Source of the DNA: Streptomyces sp. AC550_RSS872 | Lineage (GTDB): Bacteria; Actinomycetota; Actinomycetes; Streptomycetales; Streptomycetaceae | NCBI RefSeq assembly: GCF_019049285.1 | Contig: NZ_JAGMUL010000195.1 | Coordinates: forward strand, 61,628-119,570 | DNA: 57,943 nt | Direction: 5' to 3' | Notes under the pieces: generated by a model | What the model was told of the DNA's origin: nothing | Database searches by the model: none | Seen by the model: the letters and a program-made list of their open reading frames with translations, nothing else | Shown: positions 1-7,296 of the stretch, piece after piece | Position numbering within the stretch: the stretch's first letter is position 1 | How the letters are laid out: every line of letters begins with the position of its first letter | Program-made: the position numbers and the translations under genes

Positions 1-70
1 AGAGCCCAGGCGCTCCGCTCAGAACGCCAGGACACGCCGGCCCTTCGACTGCGGCGCCGTCGCGGCCGAG

Positions 71-155
71 CGCGCAGTTCCCCGCGCCCCTTCAGGACGC
101 GCGCCACGCGGCGGAGCCGCATATCGGCACAGCCCCGCGCCCCCTCAGGGCGCGA
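71..155 (+). repeat. Dispersed GC-rich intergenic repeat, copy 1
   Basis: The stretch holds two versions of a CCCCGCGCCCC-TTCAGG block separated by GCGGCGGAGCCGCA. Similar blocks recur near 21901-21990, 32351-32451, 44066-44145 (inverted) and in part at 47850-47880, always between genes. The family resembles the short GC-rich repeats common between Streptomyces genes; its function is not known to me. Confidence 0.6.
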
Positions 156-172
156 CACAGCGCTGCGGCCTG

Positions 173-361
173 TCAGGACGCGCTGTCGCTGTTCTGGGTG
201 AGTCGTTCGACCCAGTACAGCTGCTTGTGGCCGCGGCTGTCGAGGCTGTCCGCGATCTTCTGGGCCTCTGCCCGGGTCGCGTACCGGCCCACGCGGTAGC
301 GATTGCCGTTGTCGTCCTGGCGAATCACGAGCCAAGGAAGAGTGATCGTGCTGTCGTTCAT
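173..361 (-). CDS. Small SPOR-domain-like protein (62 aa)
   Basis: A 62-residue soluble protein that looks like a single SPOR-type fold. The pattern WLVIRQDDNGNRYRVGRYAT followed by RAEAQKIADSL resembles the glycine-rich strand and helix of SPOR domains, which bind denuded glycan strands of peptidoglycan. There is no signal peptide or membrane segment, so a cell-wall role is not supported by the sequence. I start at the internal ATG at 361 because the product from there matches compact proteins of this type; a start 27 bases upstream is possible. It lies alone, downstream of a GntR regulator on the same strand but separated by about 350 bases. The specific function is unknown. Confidence 0.7.
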   Translation of the reverse strand: MNDSTITLPWLVIRQDDNGNRYRVGRYATRAEAQKIADSLDSRGHKQLYWVERLTQNSDSAS

Positions 362-712
362 CGCGCCCCACCGCTCCTTCCCGCCCACGACCGCCCGGGT
401 ACCGCTCGCGGCCTGTGCCGTGCCCCGCCCGCTAAGGAAACCGCAATCCGCATATGCCCGAGCCTACGCCTAACCTTTACGCTGCGAATACGGCTTTTCA
501 CAAAGAGGTACGCAACCAGCCAAGTCGGAGGGGGCGCACGGCAACGAACGCGCCGTGCGGAGACGTCGACGCATCCGGTCACGGACATACCGCGCATGCT
601 CGCGACGACCTGCGAAGACGGCCAGATTCGAACGGCGGGCGAAGGGACGGGAGTTGAGGCCCTGCCGGAGGTAACTGCGGTGAAGGTGTGCGCTACTTCA
701 CGAACAAGTGCG
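362..712. other. Intergenic stretch without a convincing gene
   Basis: These 351 bases separate the SPOR protein from the GntR regulator. Open frames on the plus strand have no ribosome site and no matching codon bias. The stretch holds one copy of the 14-bp direct repeat at 688-721 and otherwise nothing I can assign. Confidence 0.5.
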
Positions 713-721
713 CTACTTCAC
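688..721. repeat. 14-bp direct repeat at the 3' end of the GntR gene
   Basis: GTGCGCTACTTCAC occurs at 688-701 and again at 708-721, six bases apart. The second copy contains the stop codon of the GntR gene, so the first looks like a short duplication of the gene end. Confidence 0.8.
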
Positions 722-1465
722 CGGGAGGTGGTACGCGACCCGGTAGCGGTCGGCCGGAATCACGACGTCCGCCGTCTCCACCGGACGCCCGGACGCGAAG
801 TAGGTGCGCTGGATGACCACGACCACATGACCGGGGACGCCGCCCAGCGTCAGCAGCTCCTCCGCGAGGCCGGGGCGGGCGCCCACTTCCTCGGTGACGT
901 TGTCCACGACGACGTCGATGGCCGCCATGCGCTCGACGACGCCCATGCCGCCGAGCGGGCCCTCCTCGGGCAGCATCACGGGCGTACGGCCGGTGACGGC
1001 GAGCGGCTCCCAGGAGGTGGAGAGCATCATCGCCTCGCCGGCGTCACGGAAGAGGTACTTGGTGCACATGACGCGGTCGCCGGGCCGGATGCCGAGCCGC
1101 TCGGCGACGGCGACGCTCGCCTCGGCCTGCCGGCTGCTGGACTCCCAGGTGCCGCGCGCCTCGCCGTCGGCCTGCTCCTGGCGGAAGGGCGTGGCCCCGT
1201 TCGGCGGGCGGAAGCCGGAGCGGGAGATCCGGCGGGGCACGGGGCGCTCACGGACGTACGTCCCGGAGCCGGAGCGGCCCTCGACCAGCCCCTCGGCCAT
1301 CAGCACCTTGCGGGCCTCCAGCGCGACGGTGTCCGAGACGCCGTACTCCTCGCGGATGCGGGCCTGGGACGGGAGTCGGGTGTGCGGTGGCAGCGAACCG
1401 TCGACGATCTTCTTGCGGAGATCACCCGCGACGCGCAGGTAGGCCGGCTGCTCACCGAAAGTCAC
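713..1465 (-). CDS. GntR-family transcriptional regulator, HutC type (250 aa)
   Basis: A DNA-binding repressor of the GntR/HutC type. Residues about 8-75 form the winged helix, with the typical ADLRKKI, LPS and VSDTVALEARKVLMAEGLVEGRSGSGTYV blocks spread across it. Residues about 110-245 match a UTRA effector domain, rich in strands and ending in the YFASGRPVETADVVIPADRY pattern. The start is GTG at 1465, preceded by GGGAGC at suitable distance. The gene has no operon partner: the next gene upstream on this strand is 160 bases away. Similar regulators occur in Streptomyces integrative elements and on the chromosome; the ligand cannot be told from sequence. Confidence 0.9.
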   Translation of the reverse strand: MTFGEQPAYLRVAGDLRKKIVDGSLPPHTRLPSQARIREEYGVSDTVALEARKVLMAEGLVEGRSGSGTYVRERPVPRRISRSGFRPPNGATPFRQEQADGEARGTWESSSRQAEASVAVAERLGIRPGDRVMCTKYLFRDAGEAMMLSTSWEPLAVTGRTPVMLPEEGPLGGMGVVERMAAIDVVVDNVTEEVGARPGLAEELLTLGGVPGHVVVVIQRTYFASGRPVETADVVIPADRYRVAYHLPVK

Positions 1466-1624
1466 TGGCCGCTCCCATCAGCTTGTACAGACAGCAACAG
1501 CGTGGCAACCGTGGGTTGTCCCGTGCAAGCAAAGGCCAGAGAATCACTCGATGTGATGACTTGTGGCCCCGGGGGGCTTTACGCAGGCACTTTCTCCCCG
1601 CTATAGCCGCGCTCACACCTCCGC

Positions 1625-2851
1625 TCACACATCGACGACACCCACGATCCCGCTCCCGCCGTCCTCGGAGTCGTCCTCATAGGGCGTCGGCATCGTGGTG
1701 TCCAGGCCCAGAGCCTTGCGCGCGGTGACGGTCGTGGGGCCGTCGACGTACTCGTACCCGCGTTCGTAGTGCGTGTAGTACGTGTCCACGTCCTTCGCCA
1801 CGGCCGCCCGCGACCACTCCTTGCGGGCGGCCTCCATCTCGTCGATCAGATCGGCGACCGGCTCCTCGGCATCGGCCGGCCACCTGTGTCCGCGCAGCGC
1901 CTCGATCTGCTCGCCGAGCGCGGCGTGGACGTCCTTCGCCCAGGCGTGGTTGGGGGCCAGGTCCTCCTCGGGGTATTCCGAGGGCTCCTCGTACAGGGCC
2001 GTGTCGATGGCGTTGGTCGCGGTGAGGAAGGCGGTCTGGTCGGCGTCGAGCGTCGTCGGGTCGGTGCGCAACGAGCCGGTGAGGCCGCCGTTCTCGGCCG
2101 TGCTGCCCCACATGCAGGTGATCTCGCGGTCACCGTCGCGCCAGCTCTGCCGGGACGGGACGAGGTAGTGGACCTCCACGTCGTCCGGTACGGCCCAGGT
2201 GTCCATGGCGTAGTCGCCCTGGAGCGTGTAGCACTTCTCGTCCGCGGTCCGCTCGATCTCGTCGTGGCCCGGGAAGGAGCCGCCCGGCAAAGTGACGACG
2301 GCGAACACCTCGGCGTCGTGCTCGCCGGCGCAGGACACCTCGTCGACGTCGTAGGCGTCGCCCTCCAGATCGCCGTTCGGCGTGTCGAAGCAGTCGCCCT
2401 TGGCGAGCGCGTAAGCGGTGCCCTCGCCGCTCGCGGCGCCCTTGAAGCCGTCCCAGACGTCGGAGGCGGACCCCGTGGACAGCGCCAGTGCCCACAGCGC
2501 GAGCCCGACCGAGGACAGCACGGAACCGGCCACCGCCATGCCCTTGCCGTGCTCGCCCCGCCTCCTGATCTGCGCCAGCGCGATCAGCCCCAGCACCAGT
2601 CCGACGGCCGGCACGAAGCAGAGGACGCCGAGGACGAGGGAGCTGATGGCGACGCCGTTGACGGGGACGGGACGGCCGTAGGGACCGTGGGGGCTGTAGG
2701 GGCCGTAGGGGCCGCCATAGGGCTGGTACGGGTGCGCAAACGGTCCCGGGGCACCGGCTGCGCCCTGCGGGTACGGCGACGGCGACGGGTGCTGGCCCTG
2801 CCCGTACGGCCCTTGGGGCTGTTCCGGGCCGGCAGGCGGAGGTATGGACAC
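1625..2851 (-). CDS. DUF4190 / septum formation family membrane protein (408 aa)
   Basis: The first 60 residues are a Pro/Gly/Tyr-rich cytoplasmic tail (repeated GPYGPY-like units). Two membrane segments follow, at about 66-92 and 103-124, in the DUF4190 arrangement. The rest is an extracytoplasmic domain with the GDCFDTPNGD...V.C..EHDAEVFAVV pattern of the septum formation family (Pfam Septum_form), with cysteines conserved in such domains. The start is GTG at 2851. It is divergent from the serpin gene, whose start lies 94 bases away. The biochemical role is unknown. The link to septation comes only from the family name. Confidence 0.8.
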   Translation of the reverse strand: MSIPPPAGPEQPQGPYGQGQHPSPSPYPQGAAGAPGPFAHPYQPYGGPYGPYSPHGPYGRPVPVNGVAISSLVLGVLCFVPAVGLVLGLIALAQIRRRGEHGKGMAVAGSVLSSVGLALWALALSTGSASDVWDGFKGAASGEGTAYALAKGDCFDTPNGDLEGDAYDVDEVSCAGEHDAEVFAVVTLPGGSFPGHDEIERTADEKCYTLQGDYAMDTWAVPDDVEVHYLVPSRQSWRDGDREITCMWGSTAENGGLTGSLRTDPTTLDADQTAFLTATNAIDTALYEEPSEYPEEDLAPNHAWAKDVHAALGEQIEALRGHRWPADAEEPVADLIDEMEAARKEWSRAAVAKDVDTYYTHYERGYEYVDGPTTVTARKALGLDTTMPTPYEDDSEDGGSGIVGVVDV

Positions 2852-2945
2852 GAGTACCGTGCTCCTGGTTCAGGCGGCGGCGCCGGGGAGTGGGAACGGG
2901 CGTACGACTTGGGCGAATGGTAAGCGGGGGACGAGGGGGGATGTC

Positions 2946-4163
2946 ATGCGGGTGACGAATGCGACGATCCGGGCGGCCAACGCGCTCACCGCGCGATGGG
3001 CGGGGGCGGTGCGGGCCTCGGAGGACGGTGCGGGCGGCACGGTCTTCTCGGCGGCGGGCGTGTGGCCGCTGCTCGCGTTTCTCGCGGACGGGGCGGGTGG
3101 TGCGGCGAAGGCGGAGCTGGCCGACGCGTTGGGGCTGCCGGCGGACCAGGCGGCGGATGCGGCGCGGGAGTTGTTGGGCGCGACGGGGGCGATGCGCGGG
3201 CTGGACTCGGCGCTCGGGCTGTGGACCAAGCGGACGCTGGAGCTGCGGGAGCGCTGGGAGGCGGGGTTGCCCGCTGAGGCGCACGGGGTGCTGACGGGGG
3301 ATGCGGCGGCCGACAAGGCGGCGTTGGACGCCTGGGCGGTGAAGCGGACCGGTGGGCTGATCGACGCGATGCCCGTCCTGCTGGACGAGGACACCGAGAT
3401 GGTGCTGGCGAGTGCGCTGGCGTTGCGGACCGCGTGGCTCCAGCCGTTCCGGGAGTCGTGCTGGATGCCGGAGGCCGGGCCGTGGTCCGGGCGGGAAGTG
3501 CTGGGGCTGTGGCGCAAGAGCACGTTGCTGGACCGGATCGGCGTGGCGGACACCCCGCAGGGGCATGTCACCGAACTGAAGGTACTGGGCGACGGTGCGA
3601 TCGACGTTCATCTGCTGCTGGGCGAGGAGGGGATGACGCCCGGGCAGGTGCTGGCGGCGGGGGTGGGCATCCTGGACCGTCGGCATCCCGTCGTCGCGGG
3701 GCCCCGGCTCCCGTACGGCGACGTGGGCCCCGGTCTGTGGGTCGTGAAGGAGCGCGCCACGTCGCCGGAGCCGCCGACCCTGGAGGTCCGGACCGTGGCG
3801 TACGCGGTGCGGGCGGACCATGATCTCCTCGACCACCACGAGGTGTTCGGGCTCACGACGGCGTTGCGGGAGCAGCGCCCCGGTCACTTTCCCGGCATCG
3901 GCGACTTTCCTCTGTACGTCGGGTCGGCCCGGCAGTCCGCGGTGGCGAGGTTCGGTGCCCGCGGCTTCGAGGCGGCCGCGGTGACGGCCTTCGGCATGGC
4001 CGGTGCCGGGATGCCGAAGCCCCGCTGGGTGACCACCACCGTCAAGGCCGGCTTCGATCGCCCCTTCGGCTTCCTCGCGCTGCACCGGCACACGCGGCTC
4101 GTCCTCGCGGCCGGCTGGGTCATGGACCCGGAGCCGTTCCGCGAGGACGAGGAGGACTACTGA
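2946..4163 (+). CDS. Serpin family protein (405 aa)
   Basis: A serpin-fold protein of about the usual length. The C-terminal part carries the landmarks: a hinge-like FEAAAVTAFGMAG, a reactive loop, then DRPFGFLALHRHTRLVLAAG, the equivalent of the serpin signature near the C-terminus. The alanine-rich hinge suggests a loop able to insert, as in inhibitory serpins, although phenylalanine sits where a small residue is usual. No signal peptide is visible, so the protein is probably intracellular. The ATG at 2946 follows a GAGGGGGG ribosome site. The stop is seven bases from the stop of a convergent subtilisin gene (4171-5748). Target specificity cannot be read from the sequence. Confidence 0.85.
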   Translation: MRVTNATIRAANALTARWAGAVRASEDGAGGTVFSAAGVWPLLAFLADGAGGAAKAELADALGLPADQAADAARELLGATGAMRGLDSALGLWTKRTLELRERWEAGLPAEAHGVLTGDAAADKAALDAWAVKRTGGLIDAMPVLLDEDTEMVLASALALRTAWLQPFRESCWMPEAGPWSGREVLGLWRKSTLLDRIGVADTPQGHVTELKVLGDGAIDVHLLLGEEGMTPGQVLAAGVGILDRRHPVVAGPRLPYGDVGPGLWVVKERATSPEPPTLEVRTVAYAVRADHDLLDHHEVFGLTTALREQRPGHFPGIGDFPLYVGSARQSAVARFGARGFEAAAVTAFGMAGAGMPKPRWVTTTVKAGFDRPFGFLALHRHTRLVLAAGWVMDPEPFREDEEDY

Positions 4164-4170
4164 CGTCGGG

Positions 4171-5748
4171 CTAGAGCTGGAGCGCCCAGGCGTCGATCCG
4201 TCCGGTGTCGTAGTTCGCGTTGTCGCTCACGCGCAGCTTCCACGTGCCGTTCGCGGTCTCCGAGGAGGCGTTCACCGAGTACGTGGTGTCGATGTTGTCC
4301 GAACTGCCGCCCGTGCCGTACGACTTCAGTGTGTACGCCGTGCCGTCGGGGGCGATCAGCTGGACCTGGAGGTCGCCGATGTACGTGTGCACGATGTGGA
4401 CCTCGACGGCCAGGGAAGAGGGCGCGTTGCCGGAGACGCCGGAGACCGTCACCGGGGACTCGACCGTGGAGTTGTCGCTGATCGCGACGTCAGCGGTGTT
4501 CTCGAAGCGCGGGCCGGGCGGGGTGGTCGTGCCGCCGCCGACGTGGAGGAGGCGGTTGGGCGAGCCCGTGCCGGGGCTGGTGACGACGCCGGTCGTGGCG
4601 GCGGACGTCAGGGCCGAGGCAACCTGGGACGGGGTGGCCGTGGGGTTGGCGGCGAGGTGGAGCGCGGCCGCGCCCGCCACGTGCGGGCTCGCCATCGACG
4701 TACCGGAGATGGTGTTGGTCGCCGAGTCGCCGGAGTTCCAGGCCGAGGTGATGGACGAGCCCGGCGCGAAGAGGTCGAGCACCGAGCCGTAGTTGGAGTA
4801 GCTCGCCTTGGCGTCCGAGCTCGTTGTCGCGCCGACCGTGATGGCCTCGGTGACGCGTGCGGGCGACTTGGTGGAGGCGTTCGTCGACTCGTTGCCCGCC
4901 GCCACCGCGAAGGTGATGCCGGAGGCGATGGCGTTGCGTACGGCCGTGTCGAGGGCGGTGTCGGCGCCGCCGCCGAGGGACATGTTGGCGACGGCCGGCT
5001 TGACCGCGTTCCGGGCGACCCAGTCGATGCCGGCGACGACCTGGTCGGTGGTGCCCTGGCCGGAGTTGTTCAGCACCCGGACGCCGACGACCTTCGCCTT
5101 CTTCGCCACGCCGTACGAGGATCCGGCGACCGTGCCCGCGACGTGCGTGCCGTGGCCGTGGCCGTCCTGGGCGGTGTTGTCGTTGTCGATGGCGTCGTAG
5201 CCGTAGGAGGCGCGGCCGCCGAAGTCACTGTGGGTGATGCGCACGCCGGTGTCGATGACGTACGCCGTCACGCCCTGCCCGGCCGAGTCCGGGTAGGTGT
5301 AGGAGCTGTTCAGCGGCAGGTTCTTCTGGTCGATGCGGTCCAGGCCCCAGGAGGGCGGGTTGGTCTGGGTCGCGTCGATGCTGAACGTGCGGTTCTGGAC
5401 CACGGAGGCGACGGCCGGGTCGGCGGCGAGCCGCCTGGCCTCGGCCTCGGAGGCCTCGATCGCGTAGCCGTTGAGCGCCTTCCTGTACGTGCGCTCGATG
5501 CCGGCGCCGTACTGCTCGACGAGCGTGCGCCCGGCCTGGGAACCCGAACGGGCGTGGTCCGCCTTCAGGGTCACGATGTAGCTGTCGGCCACGGCGTTGG
5601 CGGCGCCCGCGTACTGGATACGGCCCTCGGGAGCGGCCGCGGCGGGGAGAGCGGAGACGAGGCCCGCGGTGAGGGCCGCGGCGGCCGTCACGCCGAGCGC
5701 GGCCAGTCTTCGCCGGGTGTCTCTTCGGGTGTTACGCATCACTGCCAT
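4171..5748 (-). CDS. Secreted subtilisin-like S8 protease with P domain (525 aa)
   Basis: An exported serine protease. Residues 1-39 are a signal peptide with an Arg-rich start, hydrophobic core and ALPAAAA end. Residues about 53-125 are an I9 propeptide (SYIVTLK...). The S8 catalytic domain covers about 130-405, with Asp166 (VIDTG), His199 (GHGTHVAG), oxyanion Asn286 (AAGN) and Ser351 (GTSMASPH). A Gly/Thr/Pro linker leads to a C-terminal P/Homo B domain (about 425-525) ending in RIDAWALQL. The ATG at 5748 is chosen because GAGGAGG precedes it; a start 42 bases further upstream lacks one. It is convergent with a serpin gene, and its promoter region contains several ACAGGA/TCCTGT boxes. Confidence 0.95.
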   Translation of the reverse strand: MAVMRNTRRDTRRRLAALGVTAAAALTAGLVSALPAAAAPEGRIQYAGAANAVADSYIVTLKADHARSGSQAGRTLVEQYGAGIERTYRKALNGYAIEASEAEARRLAADPAVASVVQNRTFSIDATQTNPPSWGLDRIDQKNLPLNSSYTYPDSAGQGVTAYVIDTGVRITHSDFGGRASYGYDAIDNDNTAQDGHGHGTHVAGTVAGSSYGVAKKAKVVGVRVLNNSGQGTTDQVVAGIDWVARNAVKPAVANMSLGGGADTALDTAVRNAIASGITFAVAAGNESTNASTKSPARVTEAITVGATTSSDAKASYSNYGSVLDLFAPGSSITSAWNSGDSATNTISGTSMASPHVAGAAALHLAANPTATPSQVASALTSAATTGVVTSPGTGSPNRLLHVGGGTTTPPGPRFENTADVAISDNSTVESPVTVSGVSGNAPSSLAVEVHIVHTYIGDLQVQLIAPDGTAYTLKSYGTGGSSDNIDTTYSVNASSETANGTWKLRVSDNANYDTGRIDAWALQL

Positions 5749-5800
5749 CTGAGGGGTCCTCCTCGATCGGTGGTGCGCTGGTGGGGGCAACCCGAAGTGG

Positions 5801-5870
5801 ACAGGAGCATGTCAATTTCCTGTGCCACTCCTGTGCGTCAGCCGAAAGATTGAGGCCTCCACAGGAATTG
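5801..5870. promoter_or_regulatory. Cluster of ACAGGA/TCCTGT boxes upstream of the protease
   Basis: ACAGGA lies at 5801-5806, TCCTGT at 5818-5823 and at 5829-5834, and ACAGGA at 5861-5866. CAATTTCCTGTG (5813-5824) and CACAGGAATTG (5860-5870) form an imperfect inverted repeat. The cluster begins about 50 bases upstream of the protease start, so an operator role is plausible. No known regulator is assigned. Confidence 0.45.
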
Positions 5871-6071
5871 CACAAGGGGCGTGCACGGCGAACTCCGCCC
5901 GCCCGGAAGGGGTTTCACTCCCCAGCACCTCGCCGGGCCACCGGCACGGCGACCAGCCGCCCGATCACTGTCCGTGAGCTTTCGACGTGCAGGCCGTGCG
6001 GGTCTACGCAAGCCTGGGAGGCATTCCGCCAGGACGACGTGTCCTGGCGGGCCCCAGAAAGGACGTTCGAC

Positions 6072-6197
6072 ATGCGCTACGCAGCTGCCCTTTTCATCGC
6101 CGCCATACTCGCGGCCGTCTCCGCCCCCGCCGCTTCGGCCGCCCCCGCCGCCCCCATGCCGTGCGACTCCCACACCCTGAGCAAGCTCTGCTGGTGA
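6072..6197 (+). CDS. Tiny secreted peptide precursor (41 aa)
   Basis: The ATG at 6072 follows AAAGGA. The product has a short start (MRYA), a hydrophobic core and an alanine-rich cleavage region (SAPAASAAPA), so a signal peptide of about 23-26 residues is likely. That would leave a mature peptide of only about 15 residues, PMPCDSHTLSKLCW, with two cysteines that could form a disulfide loop. A strong hairpin terminator begins 16 bases after the stop, which supports a real transcription unit. I do not recognise the family. A small exported signal, a pheromone-like peptide or a cell-wall peptide are all possible. No processing enzyme lies next to it except the secreted subtilisin upstream. Confidence 0.65.
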   Translation: MRYAAALFIAAILAAVSAPAASAAPAAPMPCDSHTLSKLCW

Positions 6198-6212
6198 CCG
6201 CTTCCTGAGCGG

Positions 6213-6251
6213 GGGGACAGGCCGTCCGACCTGGCGTCGCGGCCTGTCCCC
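6213..6251 (+). terminator. Hairpin terminator after the small peptide gene
   Basis: GGGGACAGGCCG at 6213-6224 pairs perfectly with CGGCCTGTCCCC at 6240-6251, giving a 12-bp stem and a 15-base loop. It lies between the peptide gene and the convergent SDR gene and can serve both. Confidence 0.8.
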
Positions 6252-6289
6252 GTTCTCACGGAACGGCAGACGTGAACGGCCGGACGGCG

Positions 6290-7120
6290 TCAGTCGTCGA
6301 ACGCCGTCGCCCGCGTCGACTTCTCCCACGCCCCGATGTCCTCGCGCACCTGGTCCAGATGGCCGAGGACGGCCGTGACCCCGTCGTCGCCCAGGGGCAA
6401 CCGCAGGGGGGTCCGCTCGGCCTCCAGCGCGGCCCGGATCAGGGCCGCCGCCTTCGCCGGGTCGCCGGGCTGGGTGCCGTCACCCGCGGAGACGGATGCG
6501 CGGGTCTGCGCCACCTTGGCGTACAGGCCGCTGTCCGTGCTCGTTCCCGCCCGGCCGGTCTCGAAGAGCGCCGTGCGGAAGGAACCCGGCTCGACGATCA
6601 GCACCTTGATGCCGTACTCGGCGACCTCGTCGGCGAGGCCCTCGGACAGGCCCTCCAGGGCGAACTTCGTGCCGCTGTACGCCGAGAAGCCCGCGAAGGA
6701 CATCTGTCCACCCATGCTGCTCATCTGCACGATCGCCCCGGAGCGGCGCTCGCGCATGTGCGGCAGTACGGCCCGGGTCAGGGCGGCCGGCCCGAAGACA
6801 TGCACGTCGAACAACTCGCGCAGTTCCCGCTCGGTCGTCTCCTCGAAGGCGCCGACGTGGGTGCGCCCCGCGTTGTTGACCAGGACGTCGATCCGTCCGT
6901 GCCGCGCGACGACGTCCTGTACGGCCGCTTCCGCCGCCCCCGTCTCCGTGACGTCCAGCCGCAGCGCCTCCGCCTGGTCGGGGTGCGCGGCCACCAGGTC
7001 GTCCAGCCCTTCGGGCCGGCGGGCCGCGCCGACCACCACGTCGCCCTCCGCCAGCGCCGCCTCCACCAGCGCCCGTCCGAAACCGCTGGTCGCGCCGGTG
7101 ATCAGCCACACCTTGTTCAT
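6290..7120 (-). CDS. Short-chain dehydrogenase/reductase (276 aa)
   Basis: A classical SDR oxidoreductase. The N-terminal TGATSGFG (residues 7-14) is the NAD(P)-binding glycine motif, NNAG follows near residue 83, and the catalytic Ser-Tyr-Lys set is present as SSMGGQ and YSGTK (near 133-155). Length is in the usual range for extended classical SDRs related to ketoreductases. The ATG at 7120 follows CGAGGAGC. The start codon overlaps the stop of a possible 59-residue reading frame upstream, which in turn overlaps the helicase gene, so the three may be translated in tandem. The substrate is not predictable. Confidence 0.9.
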   Translation of the reverse strand: MNKVWLITGATSGFGRALVEAALAEGDVVVGAARRPEGLDDLVAAHPDQAEALRLDVTETGAAEAAVQDVVARHGRIDVLVNNAGRTHVGAFEETTERELRELFDVHVFGPAALTRAVLPHMRERRSGAIVQMSSMGGQMSFAGFSAYSGTKFALEGLSEGLADEVAEYGIKVLIVEPGSFRTALFETGRAGTSTDSGLYAKVAQTRASVSAGDGTQPGDPAKAAALIRAALEAERTPLRLPLGDDGVTAVLGHLDQVREDIGAWEKSTRATAFDD

Positions 7121-7296
7121 GACAGCTCCTCGTAGTCGCATCGGCCTACTGTCCAGCGTGCGGCAGGCAGCGGTTCGTCACCCGGCCGGTCAACGATGCG
7201 GCGGGCGTATGCGAGGACGCCCACCGTCCCCTCGTACGGGCCTACGCGCAGGCGTGCCGGCGGGCGGCCGTGATCCCCGTACGGTGCCCCGCTCAC
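7117..7296 (-). CDS. Possible small coupled protein (59 aa)
   Basis: A short reading frame starts with GTG at 7296, overlapping the helicase stop by four bases (GTGA), and ends with TGA overlapping the SDR start (ATGA). The double overlap is typical of translational coupling. Codon third positions are less GC-biased than in the neighbours, and I recognise no domain. In related genomes a SWIM zinc-finger protein often accompanies this helicase; this frame could be a remnant of such a gene, but that is a guess. Confidence 0.35.
   Translation of the reverse strand: MSGAPYGDHGRPPARLRVGPYEGTVGVLAYARRIVDRPGDEPLPAARWTVGRCDYEELS

Noticed and set aside
620..640. GATTCGAAC, similar to a tRNA T-loop and possible attachment site
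   Set aside because: The flanking bases do not form a T-stem or acceptor stem, and no integrase is near. It is taken as chance.
227..1606. Very long open frame opposite to the SPOR and GntR genes
   Set aside because: It is an antisense shadow caused by high GC content; its composition and lack of ribosome site do not support a gene.
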